Assembly (NCBI GenBank): GCA_963682175.1
Contig: OY821792.1
Location: 32,114,652 to 32,178,651, forward strand
Length of the DNA stretch: 64,000 nucleotides
Source: Triglochin maritima
Lineage: Eukaryota; Streptophyta; Magnoliopsida; Alismatales; Juncaginaceae
Reading direction: 5' to 3'
The first letter of the stretch is position 1; each line of letters begins with the position of its first letter. The notes beneath the pieces are model-generated. The model had not been told where the DNA came from and did not search any database. It saw nothing but the letters and a program-made list of their open reading frames with translations. The translations under genes and the position numbers were made by a program. Below, one piece after another: positions 32,103 to 44,219 of this stretch.

Positions 32103-33281
32103 ATGGAGACCTTCCTTTTCACCTCTGAGTCCGTGAACGAGGGACACCCCGACAAGCTCTGCGATCAGGTCTCTGATGCAGTTCTCGATGCTTGCTTGGC
32201 TCAGGACCCCGACAGCAAGGTGGCCTGTGAAACATGCACCAAGACCAACATGGTCATGGTCTTCGGAGAGATCACCACCAAGGCCACTGTCGACTACGAG
32301 AAGATTGTGCGTGACACCTGCCGTAACATTGGATTCGTCTCTGACGATGTTGGTTTGGATGCTGACCACTGCAAGGTTCTCGTCAACATCGAGCAACAGA
32401 GCCCTGATATTGCCCAGGGTGTCCACGGCCACTTCACCAAGCGCCCTGAGGAGATCGGTGCTGGTGACCAGGGTCACATGTTCGGGTATGCTACCGATGA
32501 GACCCCTGAGCTGATGCCCCTCAGCCACGTCCTTGCCACCAAACTTGGTGCCCGCCTCACTGACGTCCGCAAGAACGGGACTTGTGCCTGGCTCAGGCCT
32601 GATGGCAAGACCCAAGTCACCGTTGAGTACCAGAATGACCACGGTGCCATGGTCCCCATCCGTGTCCACACCGTCCTTATCTCCACCCAGCACGACGAGA
32701 CCGTCACCAATGACGAGATTGCTGCTGACCTCAAGGAGCACGTAATCAAGCCTGTCATCCCAGAGAAGTACCTTGATGAGAAGACCATCTTCCACCTCAA
32801 CCCATCTGGCCGTTTCGTCATTGGTGGGCCTCATGGTGATGCTGGTCTCACTGGCCGCAAGATCATCATTGACACTTATGGTGGCTGGGGAGCCCATGGT
32901 GGTGGTGCCTTCTCCGGAAAGGACCCTACAAAGGTGGACCGCAGTGGTGCCTACATTGTTAGGCAAGCTGCCAAGAGCATTGTTGCCAATGGACTCGCAA
33001 GGAGGTGCATCGTTCAGGTGTCTTACGCCATTGGTGTGCCCGAGCCACTTTCCGTCTTTGTTGACTCCTATGGCACCGGCAAGATCCCAGACAAGGAGAT
33101 CCTAAAGATCGTGAAGGAGAACTTCGACTTCAGGCCAGGAATGATGTGCATCAACCTTGACCTGAAGAGGGGTGGAAACAGGTTCCTGAAGACCGCGGCC
33201 TACGGACACTTTGGTAGGGATGACCCCGACTTCACCTGGGAGGTTGTGAAGCCCCTCAAGTGGGAGAAGCCTTCTGCTTAA
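32103..33281 (+). CDS. SAMS: S-adenosylmethionine synthetase, 392 aa
   Basis: One uninterrupted frame from [20 protein letters not shown] to [12 protein letters not shown]. The enzyme makes S-adenosylmethionine from methionine and ATP, supplying methylation, ethylene and polyamine synthesis. Family signatures are present: [17 protein letters not shown] (methionine and ATP binding), [15 protein letters not shown] (adenine-binding motif), [28 protein letters not shown] and the glycine-rich [16 protein letters not shown] loop binding triphosphate. Length and lack of CDS introns match plant SAMS genes. Codon use is strongly GC-rich at third positions compared with neighbouring genes, consistent with high expression. 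Several plant paralogues exist, so no number is assigned. Confidence 0.97.
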   Translation: METFLFTSESVNEGHPDKLCDQVSDAVLDACLAQDPDSKVACETCTKTNMVMVFGEITTKATVDYEKIVRDTCRNIGFVSDDVGLDADHCKVLVNIEQQSPDIAQGVHGHFTKRPEEIGAGDQGHMFGYATDETPELMPLSHVLATKLGARLTDVRKNGTCAWLRPDGKTQVTVEYQNDHGAMVPIRVHTVLISTQHDETVTNDEIAADLKEHVIKPVIPEKYLDEKTIFHLNPSGRFVIGGPHGDAGLTGRKIIIDTYGGWGAHGGGAFSGKDPTKVDRSGAYIVRQAAKSIVANGLARRCIVQVSYAIGVPEPLSVFVDSYGTGKIPDKEILKIVKENFDFRPGMMCINLDLKRGGNRFLKTAAYGHFGRDDPDFTWEVVKPLKWEKPSA

Positions 33282-35630
33282 GGCCGCTATCAAAAGAAGC
33301 CCCCAATCATGCATGATGCTGCTCTTCTTCTATTATCAGATTATTGCTTTTATGTTTCCTTTCGATTGATTGCTTCCTAGTGGGTGCTGTGATGTGAGCT
33401 GTTCCTTTTTATATTTTTTGTTGGGAAAACAGGAAAAATCTTTGTTGTCCGAAGTGAGAGTCTGAGAGAATCCAGTGTCTGTTTCGTATGTCTTTTAAGT
33501 CACCCACTCTTGTTGTTGTTCGAGGTCTTTCTGTATTATTGTTAAAGAATTTTAATGAATGTGAGATCTAATAAGCATTGCTTTATTTTTGTCTGGCTTA
33601 CTGATGCTATGGTATAGTTGTGGTGTTACAATGTTGAGGTTGGATCTTGTTGAGATTAGATCTTATTTTGAGATTGTTTTTGAGAAGGACAGAGTAACCA
33701 AGTGAATTCAGTTTGTATCACACAGGAAATTGCATGTCATTTTTACACCATCCCGATCCCGATCCCGATATAAATTGCATGCTACCGACAAATTTGAAGT
33801 AATAACAAAAATAAAATAAAATCTGCCAATGTCGGTGATCTAACAAAAGTCTTGTCCACACCACATGCACATACATGAACATACATGATGATGTTTACAC
33901 GCTAATAAATTGTCTCGTGATGTCTTCCGTGGTTAACTCCAACCCAAAATTCCCCGTCCAATCCAGTTTCTCTCTCCACCACGTCAGCAAAGAATATTAT
34001 GCAACTCACCCCCAACCCAAACCATTTCACTTCTCTCAATCTCACTTTCAACACTCTCTCTCATCCACGTAATTTTTTTTACTTTATTTTCTATTTCATC
34101 ACAAAAATACATAAACTACTAAATAAATTATTTCTACAGTAACTTAATCTAATTAAATTACGCTAATTGTCAAATAATTTCGAAAAATTAGATTTAATAA
34201 TGACCACTCCAACGGGTCGATCGGGGGTCTCGCTCCCTGGTGAGCGAGCGGCGTTCCACCTCGCCGGTGAGGTGGCGGGGGTGGCAAGGGACAGCGCCCC
34301 CTAAAGATTTTTATTTTTGAGATTTATTAGTAATTCTCTGCCGATTTTTTGGGTTACTAATGCGTTTTTTTGTGAACCTAGTTAAATTCATGTGTTCTAT
34401 TTTGCTAGGTAATTTTCTTTAATCATATACATTTACAATTATCTTACTAATTTTCTTGAATTATTTACATTTATTTTTACTAATTTTAATTAATTATTTA
34501 CATTTATCTTATTAATTTTCATTAATTATTTTAATTTTCACAAATAAATTCTAATTTTATAAATTTTTATACATATATCATTTATATATTAAAACAAATA
34601 AAAAAATAAAAAAAAATAAATTTAAGCCAACCCGGGTCGCCCCTAGGTCGGGTCGTAAACCCAGGTCTAGACCCGACCTGGATCCGCCCCCAATTAAGGG
34701 GGGTTGGGGTCGGGTCCCTAAAGAGAACCCGTTAAGGGTGCTCTCAAACATGATCGTGTTCGTCACTAACAAATAACAATACATACATGTCACCCATCTT
34801 CTCATTTTTTTTTTTGTTTGTTTCACATGGAAATAAACAATAGTCTCTTAAAGATCGATCTAGGTTTTTTTTATTCTTTTAGTCAAAAGCAGTAAGCGGA
34901 AGAGCATTCCTTGAAAGGACTGAGGTTACTGGAAGTATATGTATGATGCAGCAAAACACAATGTCTTGTACTATTGTTTGTTTTCTGTTGGATTTTGACT
35001 AATCATTTAGTAATTTTTATAATTAATCTAAACCTATCACTAATCATGTTAAAATCAAATACATCTCTCATACCACATATTCTATTGCACATATATATAG
35101 CATGTTTCACGTCGAAAAATTAAAATTCAACTAAAAAAAACAAGAAATCAAGTCTAAAAGCTTGCAATTTTCATTTTCTTGAGTCCTTAGGAAATTGAAC
35201 ATTGAGTTGATTTCTTTCCATACACACACTAGTGTTCATCTAGAAGTCAATGCTATCGTTTTACTACAAGTACACCATCAAGGTTTTGCAATCCCTAGTT
35301 ACAAGAGTGACTATACAGATCATGACGAGATCACTATTGATACATCGCATTCGCTCAGTCTCATTTGAAGCGTATACAAATTTCAAGCCCACATGAATCG
35401 TAAGTCCACGCCTACAACACGCAGAAGAGGTAATCTAAGCTAAGGAACTTATCTCAACTCTAAACTTTCCACCCCACCCTACACATGATAGCAGTTGTTT
35501 TCGCCTCAAATGCGATAGTTGATCATGCTTGATGTGATTCAACTTGACTAGAAGATCTAGTGTTTGGCGACTCTCTCATGCTACCCTACTCATGAGTATG
35601 TTCAACCATGTTCTCACAAGTTTCCCATGC
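33282..35630. other. Intergenic region, AT-rich with two GC-rich islands
   Basis: SAMS 3' UTR to about 33600, with (CCCGAT)3 at 33750-33768. GC-rich islands at 34205-34310 (short inverted motifs such as CCTCGCCGGTGAGG) and 34624-34735 (GGGTCGGGTC/GACCCGACC) look like eroded MITE or MULE ends, but I could not define their borders. No gene supported. Confidence 0.5.
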
Positions 35631-36000
35631 CTCATCAATGAACATAATTTCATTTAAAAATAATCATGACACATCAACTCCAATAATGTGGGGGTATTAT
35701 AGTTTAGACCCTCACAAACACTTTGACAAAGTTGCCGCAACTCGAATACATGGTGTGGACACTGAATGAGAAGGTTATTGAACCTCTCAAAGAAAGTATG
35801 GAAGGATTCTATTGCAGTTTGATACATCTAAAGTATTTGGTGTCGTAACTATTAATTCTTCCTTTGAGAAAAGAATTTTTTTAGAACAATGATCATGAAT
35901 TCATCCCAAGACCGAATCGAACTTACTGAGAAGTTATACAATAATTTCTTCACATTATCCTTCAACGCGAAAGAAATCATCGTCAAGATTTGAATCTTGA
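35631..36000 (-). pseudogene. Ty3/gypsy gag remnant
   Basis: The minus strand at 35818-35640 translates to AIESFHTFFERFNNLLIQCPHH and LRQLCQSVCEGLNYNTPTLL, matching the retrotransposon gag pattern (ES..E..ERF..LL..CPHH, then ..F..GL). The upstream part (35819-36000) reads only with frameshifts. There are no LTRs or pol sequence nearby. This is an old fragment unrelated to the gypsy element at 54.5 kb. Confidence 0.55.
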
Positions 36001-36444
36001 ATTGTCGAGTTTTATAAAACTATATTATAAAAAATCTAAATTTGAAAATTCAATTTTTTATATATGATATTTTCAGAGGTATAAAGACAATAATATATAT
36101 TGGCAGATGAAAAAAAAATCGGTTGCATTATTTGTATAGAGGATTTTTTATTTTACTGTTTTGGCTGAAATTCAGACTATAGCGTATGAAATTTGATACA
36201 ATGCTAAATTTTAAATTCATGATCATTTTAAGTTTTTTTATTTATAAAACGGAAATTCGGCCAGAAATATATTGTTGGGCGAAAAAAAGTACAATTGGCG
36301 TTTCATAGGTGTATATTCACAAAAATTGTAAAAGAGAGCGCGCAGATTATGGACAAAGTGTGTGGTAGTATTATACTTTGATGGCAGGGATTTCTATTCC
36401 ATACTCAGTTTGAGATGTTCCCCAATTGTGTGGTTGAACATTTT
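36001..36444. other. Intergenic, no supported gene
   Basis: AT-rich sequence with no frame or motif I can support. Confidence 0.5.
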
Positions 36445-36757
36445 TTACCAATGACAGGAAGTGATCATCTCCCACTTTTTGTTGCCAAAACGTTGAAGAT
36501 ATGTGGTTCGAAGTTGTGCTAATATATTATCAGGAAGCCTGGAGAAACCTACCAACCTCAGCAAATGGATTTGCATGACCATCTTCGTAGTGTAGTACAG
36601 CAGCCCTATACTGTAGCTTTTGAAGCGTAGAAGAACAGAATTCGGACATCTTTGATAAGAGAGGATCAAAAATGTTTAGAAGATGATAGTGGAAGTGGAT
36701 TACCAAACAAAGCCTTGACTGAACATTTGATATGGCCCAATCCATCCCTTTTTCCAT
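36445..36757 (-). other. Unidentified coding-like segment downstream of the SPL gene
   Basis: Minus-strand frames give MEKGMDWAISNVQSRLCL, then after a possible splice KMSEFCSSTLQKLQYRAAVL, HYEDGHANPFAEVG and LPDNILAQLRTTYLQRF. The composition looks protein-like and possible splice sites exist, but I recognise no family. It might be a gene fragment or sequence transcribed in the SPL 3' region. Confidence 0.25.
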
Positions 36758-36908
36758 AGCATGGTTAGTTTAATTTACATTGCACCTGCAAACTTTCGGT
36801 AAAAACAAAACAAAACTTAAAAGTCATTCTGTCATAGATCATAGGGAACTGTAAAACAAAAGTAGCAACACGTATATGCAACACAACGACAGAAATTCTG
36901 AAACTGAT

Positions 36909-39900
36909 TTACATTGCGCCATAGTGCAACAGTTCCCATCTAAATGGTGAAACAAATCTAACTACTGGAGGACCTTTCAGGAGAAGACCCACGCAGACGC
37001 ACACAACTGCGGCAGCCATAAGCGATAGCATGGCAGGCCTGTACATAGACGAGGATCTGTTCCTGTTCATGTAAACTAGCTGTTGCTGACTGCATGCTTT
37101 ACAATAAGGTTGGCTCATTGGTTTCAATTCCATCCCACCAATTTCAAACCCAGCAAGTTTACTAGGAATGAACATGTTTTGCTTCTTGACATCTTCAGGA
37201 ACTCCTGGGGTACGGTGAATATCAACGACTACATGTCCGTCAATAGACTTCTTAACTTTCTGCTCGACCATATTGATGTAGGAAGCGAAACCTCTAGATT
37301 TTGCATAATCTGCAGGTGTGAAGCCTGTTCTGTCGCAAACAGTGTTCCATGCATTCATTCCAACCTGAAAATGGGGGAACCATAAAAGTTGAAAACTTCT
37401 CAAGATTTTTATTTGTTATAGAGGAGTATTAATGAGGCAGCTCATTGACTGGTAGTCTGATATTATACAAAATTTATAAGGAGAAATAAAAATTACATGA
37501 ATTTCCAATTAGACCAAAACAAATGCAAAGATTGATGTACCTGTCTAGGATCATCGGTTAGTGCATCTAAGACACTTTCAGTGCCGCTTCTACTTGCTGC
37601 AACATGAAGAGGTGTCACCCCAAAGAGGTTAACTGAGTCCGGTCTGAACAAGAACAGAGAATCCCGACTGGCTTTGGTTTCTCTCGACCTTGTCCCTGAT
37701 GAAACTTTACCGGGTGTATATTCCAATAAGAGTTTCACCAACAACCTCGAGTTCTTGTGGACAGCAGTGTGAAGCAAATACATTTCTTCTAAGGCAGTAT
37801 CAACAGGAATGCTGCCTACGTCCACAGCTCCTTCAAGAAAAACATCAAGAAGCTTTCTGACAATGGCACACCAATCATGTTCCATGGAAAATTCCATTAG
37901 CCACTTGAACCGTGCCAACGAGAAAGTTTTTGAGGAAATATTCTTGCTGTCAGTTTTAGATCGCAAATGACACCAGCGAAGAAGCCAACCCATTTCGTGC
38001 AAGAAGTCCAAAGCTACTTTCCTGATTTCCATTTCGCTACATCCATGCCGGAAACTATCGCTAATTGTGCCCTCCAGTGTACGTATCTCTGAACATATTT
38101 CTTGTTCGGCGACTATGAAAGGAAAGAAGGTGCCATTAAGACCCAAGTCTTCAACCTGGAAATGTGTGATTATATCATAACCACCAATTCAATAATAAAA
38201 CAGGTCCTACGTGGGATGGAAACCTAAGAAGAAGTGAAAAATAATACCTCAATGAACCCCCTACCACTTGCATTTGGGAGGGAGCAAGAGAAGCTGAGAC
38301 ACTGACCACTATCATTTAAATTGGACGTGTTGGTCTTGTCAACCAGGGTGTGTGTTTCCTCCTGTATCAAGTACTTCCCTTCAAATGCACAAAACAGCCT
38401 AACAAGGGTTTTTCTAATAACGTCAGAACAGAGACAAAATGCAATTACCATATACGGAGAATGTGTAGTTACTCGTTAGTGGCCCAAACAAAAACTGGAT
38501 GAAGGTGATGTACCTCATGGTAGCTTGAGACAAGTTGAAACCTCTGATTGTGAATTTCACCTTTCCAGAAACAGGGACAGCGATAGGAGTTACACTTAGT
38601 ATCTTACAATGATTATAACCATTAAGAAGCAAGGGACCTTCCAAAACTATCTGACCTGCAATATAATACACGATATTGTCAGAGTGCTCCCATAAGCAGT
38701 TAATTCTACTATCCTCTGTTTATATTTCTGAAAGAAATATAGTGTAGTAGCCACCGATAAAAGTAAAGTAACTAGCACCATTAAATATAAATGCCATCCG
38801 TTGTTCTACTCTAGCATACACCCATCCAGTTCTCCAGAAATGATCATTAGTGAGATCCATAAGTCTCCTCAAGCTGGAGCTCAGCTTGCAAGAAATCTAC
38901 ACAATGCAGCATAGTAACAATAAAATACGACAAACTACTACAAAACCAGGAGCATATCGTAAATGTAAAGATTAAAATAAGGCATACCTCCTCCCATTTG
39001 GACTCTGGTAGGCGAAGGTAAACTGTAAGAATGATGCAACCTGGTCTAATGTAGCTCTCAATGTCAGTGGGAGTGTTGGATAACCAGTTCACAATCTGAA
39101 ATTTCAAATGCTATCAGTTTCACTTCGAGGTTGAGCTATAGCAGAATTACTTTTTAAGTTCATGAATTACCTGTGACCGCAAAATAACAGGAAAATCATT
39201 TGGATCTTTACCAAATAGCTTAAATACAATTCTATCTGTCCGAGTCTGAACCCAAAAGAAAAAAAACATTGTTAGAATAAATATAATCTACTATGTCAAT
39301 GTAAAAGGTAAAGCTGAAAATTACATTTTCTTAGGAAATTGGTAAGGACATGCAAAACCTAGAAGAAGAAAAATTGTGTTTAGGGTTTAAGGGGCACCAC
39401 ACGAGCGTAGTGCGCGGAATGTGGATGTGAACTCCCAACCACGTCACAAGGGTGATGTGGTTGGGAGTTCACATCCGTATTTAGCGAACTACACTCGTGT
39501 GGTGCCACTTAAACCCTAAATTAAAAGATGGTTTCTCTTCTTCCATCAATTGACCTAATTTTCTAACTGATGGCAAACGATATGTTTTTCATCTTTAGAA
39601 AGGCCAAAAGCATAAATCAATTCTTGAATGAAATAATGTTCACAAACATGAAGACGCAATGCCTTGCTAAGCAATAAATTAAAGCAACTTGCAATTCTAA
39701 AAACCGTAGTCATATGATTGGAAAAAGGTAATAAAAAAACCATGCTATCTGAAATTTAAAAATGGAAGAGCATACTTGCACATCTCCATTAGAAGTAGCA
39801 AGTGATTTAGCAGATGCAGAATCCGAGCTGCCACTTGCCCGTGATGGACTTGAGAGGTGGGACTCTTGCAGCATTGACGATGGAGACTGAAGAGTCGAAG

Positions 39901-42571
39901 CTCCGAAAGTACCAACCTTTCCTGATTCCTCGTCATCATTTTCCCCATCTTTGTAGACATCATTCAGATCAAAACTCTTCATTCTGCATGTGTCAACAGA
40001 AGACCCACCGCCCTGGATAGAAGTTGTGACAGGCAAATGCTGTGTCTCTTTCAAACAACCTGCATAACTTGGACTTGTTTCGAGTCCTGAAATGTGTAGC
40101 AATGTTTGAGATTCAACTGCTGGTACATTTTCATCTGGAAGGTGTTCTGCAGCATTCGTTTGAGGAGTCCCAATGGCAGGACTAGCACCATCTATTTGCA
40201 TTATTCTAGAGGGTTCCGGCAGGTCAGAGCATGAAGGATCTACAATTTCAAGAGATGCTCCAGCAGAGTGTCCAAGTTCCTTAGGATTCTGAGAGGCCTC
40301 AATTAGAGAAGACAGGTTTCTGGCATCAAATGATCCCACCAGACCAACAAGGCTTCTTAAAAAGTGAGACAGGAGATCTATATCTTTGCACAGGCTAGAG
40401 TTCGGGGCTGCAGTTCAAGACAACAACAAAATACTAGTCGAGGAATACGGAAGAAACAAAACCCATATACAACGGGTATGATATGAACAGGAGTAGAAAA
40501 TGTGTCCCTCATACATAATGAACAGGGTAGAAAATGGAGCTGGAGCGATATGAACAGGAGTAGTTTCATCGTCCATACATAATGAAGTTAATCTCAAAAA
40601 GGCTATGATATGAATGCATAAAAAACCTAAACCAGCATTGGCGCAGGGTGATGTGTCCCTCATATGAAGTTATGATAGTTATGCAAGGAAAGAACTAGAA
40701 TACTTGTATGTTTGCTCTACTTATGATGACTATGCAGCTTTATGTAGATGTAGGATAATAAACATCTGGCTAGACAATTTCACAGCATAACTAACGCAGT
40801 TACACCAGCACCAACATATAGAGTAATAAATCATAGACACTTGCTCCTATCCTTGCAATAAAAAATGGAAGAATATTTTTTAAAGGGGCATGGATTAGTG
40901 TAATAAATAAAAATGGTGCAAGAAGAACTTAGGTGAAAGGAGCAGCAGAAGTACCTTGCAGATTAGAAAGAATTCTTAGCAAGGTTATCAATAGATTGTT
41001 GTTATCCTGCAATGCTGTTAATGGATTCCCATTGGCAACAGCACTAGAATTAGTTTTTCTCCTCCGCTTGTTATGGCCAGCCAAACGCCTGCGGCAGCTC
41101 CTCTTCCCTTCATCAAATTCTTTTAAGAGATGAAACCTATTGAAAATTAAACATGGGCTCAATAAATAAACAAATAAATAAACAAATGATAGTGACTTTC
41201 TCAAGAATTTGTACTCTATCTCGTTTTACAAGTTCTGAAATGGGATTCCTTATGATATTTTGTGGTGTACAAATAATGACATCATAAATGAAGCTAACTG
41301 TAGAAGAATTTGACATGCCAAAACATAAAGAGAGAACAATGTGTATTTGTTTACATAGACAATCGAGTCCTAGAGAAATACCAAGAGTTCAAATAGGGAA
41401 ATACTATGATACTAGACAAATAGGAAAACACTCTACCTACTCGAAGTGATGTCAACAGAGGCTTGGAACAACAGCCAAAGATATGTTATACCAGGAGTTG
41501 GAACTTGGAACTTCATGTTTCAATTTGGTTTACATGCAATAAAAAAACAAATCGATTGAGATTAGGGGCTTTGTTGAGATTGTTGTTGTTGCAATAAAAA
41601 CAATGTTTGGACTGAACAACTCCAGAATTTGTTTCTTAGTGATTTTGCTAAAAGCTTAAGTAAGGTGACTGTAACTGGGGTGGTGAACTATATGAAATAA
41701 AGTGTAAGGGTGTGACTAGGAGAACTAAAAGGAAGTGAGGAACTAGATTTCTGAAATGTTTTTTTGGGTCATTTGGTAGATAGGATCATAGGAAAACTCC
41801 CCAACTAGTTTGGGAGGCTTTGGTTGTTGCTGTTGTTGGTGGTAGACAGGAAAACTAAAAAGATTCTAGAACTTGAGTTTCAATTGGAATTGCTTGACTT
41901 AAAAGTACATTCTTAGAGTTAGTTCCCCCACTTCAACTCTAAAGTCATAAAAGTGAAGTGCAAGTACCCAACATTCACACCCTTAAATGCAACAGGGAAG
42001 ACTAGACTAACCTACTACATTGCTGACAGAACCGCTGAATGACATTTCCAACAAGGGCCCTGCTCGCTTTGGCATGCATTTCACAAACTTTGTGCCTTCT
42101 GTGGTAGTCTTTGGCATCAGCAAGATCAGCCACACAACCTTCCACTTGGCACATTCCACGGTTTGAACTGCTTGGCTTCCCCTTGCTTCTCTTCCCACAG
42201 ACACCATTAGAAGCAGCATAGTCTTCATCAACATTTCCACCAAGCTTCAAAGCAAGAGTTCCAACTCTATCTTCTGGCTCATCCTCTTGCACCACAATGA
42301 TTTTCCTCCTCTTCTCGAACATAACACCCTCACCACGGTTGCTTCCAAGCTCACGTGGCTGGTCATGTGGCCCTTCATGAGATTGAACTGGGAAAAACGT
42401 CTTGCCTCTGCAACTTGATGGTCCGGCAGTCAAAGGAGTGGCAAGACACGCATCGCCATTCCAACACCAATCGTTCAAATCCCACTCAAATCCCTTCCTT
42501 CCCACCCCGTTCGGATCCAACATGGCAGCGTCATAGAATTTATGTGTTTCTCCTCTAATTTCAGCATCCAT
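36909..42571 (-). CDS. SPL1/SPL12-type SBP-box transcription factor, 1008 aa
   Basis: Ten exons join in phase: 42571-42012, 41136-40955, 40407-39776, 39245-39171, 39095-38988, 38884-38779, 38655-38514, 38398-38248, 38155-37541 and 37364-36909. The SBP domain begins at about residue 141 ([20 protein letters not shown]), has both zinc-binding sites and the nuclear signal [13 protein letters not shown], and is split by intron 1 after CQQCSR as in other SPL genes. The middle contains [17 protein letters not shown] and [14 protein letters not shown]; ankyrin-like repeats ([19 protein letters not shown]) and a hydrophobic segment near the end ([17 protein letters not shown]) follow. This is the large SPL clade, which binds GTAC-core DNA and is not a miR156 target in other plants. 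The start is the ATG at 42571. Confidence 0.93.
39379..39520. repeat. Fold-back element (142 bp hairpin) in SPL intron 3
   Basis: Two arms of about 69 bases pair with roughly 61 matches around a loop of about 10 bases. Ends read TTTAGGGTTTAAG and CTTAAACCCTAAA. This is a fold-back MITE or hairpin RNA source within the intron between 39245 and 39776. I saw no clear target duplication. Confidence 0.8.
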
Positions 42572-43900
42572 TGACCTCAATTATAGTGGAAAAAAACAAT
42601 CAATCAATCTTCCCAGAAACAACAAAGCAAACAAAAGCAGGCAAAGAAGTGATATTCTTCTCTGCTAGTCCACCTCACTAGAGCCCCAATAAAAAAAAAA
42701 GGGGCAACATCAAAACTAGTCCCCCAAACCTCCAACTAAATGACCCAAATGCTCCTAAATTAAATGACCCAAACCTCTGATGCAAGCATTCAACTCGATA
42801 AAGCTGCTATCTTTCCAGCTGAAACCAACAGAAACCCCCTCCCCTAGAATCGAGGTGTAATCAGCTAGCTGAAGATCCAATTTTTAGCGAAACCCATAAA
42901 AGGTAAAGTCCAAAAATTAGTTGACCCAAAGGGCCGAAACCTCAAAATTTCAGCGTCGAATCGGATAAAGTTGCGAGGTTTCCAGGTAAAAAACCGATAT
43001 TGAGAAACTGAAAAGCAGACGAATTTAGGTGAGAAACGAATTTTAGGTGAGAAACGAATTTTAGGTGAGAAAGCGAAGAAGCCGAGAGAGAGAGAGAGAG
43101 AGAGAGAAAAAAAACAGACCTTTGATAGATATATATATTATTTTGTCTGTTTTGGTTTGCTTTTCTTGAAGGAATGATGAAATGAAATGTATATATTATT
43201 GTTCATGGCCAGCATGGGTCCACCGTTGGTACTGTTCCGAAAGTTAGTTAGGTGGGGAGAACAACTTTTAAATAAGTTTGGTGAAACTTTTAATTTCGTT
43301 TTTATGGAACTTTTAAAACTAAATTAATGATGAACTTAGATTTCGGTCTCACTAATCACTGTGTATTTGCTGGCCACGTTACAAAATATTCTAATAAAAA
43401 AAGGTGCAAACAGATCAAATCATTAAATACAGAGCGATGTGTCTGTCTCCAAATATTTATTTGCATACGAAAATAATTATATATGTATATTCTACTTATT
43501 TTAGATTTTAGTTGTTAGATTAAAATTTATATTTAAAATAGTTAAGTACGGACATAACAAATTTGAACCATAGACATCCTAAGGAATCAAGGTTTAATTC
43601 CTACTTCCGTAATATATATTTAGAAGGAAAACCTACATAAATTCGTATATACACGATGTTAATTTGTCATTTCGGATGAAACATGTATAATTTAGGAGCA
43701 TAATGGGTGCATTAAATGGGATGGTAGCATTTGTACCTTTGACAGTTGTCTAATTGTTTTTAGGACAGTGTCTATGCTCTGTGTTTCTAATATTTCAAAA
43801 TTTTGAAATATATGCAACTTTCACATTGCTATACGATCACTAGATTCAGACCATTCGTTCGATTGCCTTTTTATTATTATCCAGCAACGATAAAGTTACG
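42572..43900 (-). promoter_or_regulatory. SPL 5' leader and upstream region
   Basis: No coding sequence. A (GA)12-type tract at 43084-43107 and a near-triplicate GAATTTTAGGTGAGAAAC motif at 43020-43075 lie in the probable leader or core promoter; GA repeats are common in plant 5' UTRs. Sequence beyond 43200 is AT-rich and intergenic. Confidence 0.5.
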
Positions 43901-43930
43901 AAAAAAATTCAAAATAATCAAAAAAAAGAA

Positions 43931-43985
43931 AAAATATGCACATTGAAAAACGACACCTCAGGTACCGTTTTTATTAAGGGAAAAC
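43931..43985 (+). repeat. Left terminal inverted repeat of the MULE
   Basis: Pairs with 50164-50218 (49/55 identical). A weaker continuation with AGGTGTCATTTTTT follows to about 44012. Confidence 0.8.
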
Positions 43986-44219
43986 AACTTCTCAGGTGTC
44001 ATTTTTTACTTAAGGTTTAAATGGTCTGGTTAGCCATCATCTTCATTCTCCCACTCAATGCATGTATAGTTAATGTATTTGTTATTATGTTCATGTATGA
44101 ATTGTAGATTTTCTACACTCGAATTAATGAGCTCCGCTACCGGATTGATTATGATTTTTTTCGATTGAATTGTTAGCTCCGTAGATAGGGTACCAGAATA
44201 TGAAGGTGGTTACAAACGA

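Noticed and set aside
32100..32966. Long antisense reading frame (288 codons) opposite the SAMS gene
   Set aside because: It is the shadow of a GC-rich, codon-biased gene; no promoter, splice sites or known domain.
34205..34735. GC-rich islands as functional promoters or small genes
   Set aside because: Short inverted motifs, no reading frame and no defined ends; more likely eroded mobile DNA.
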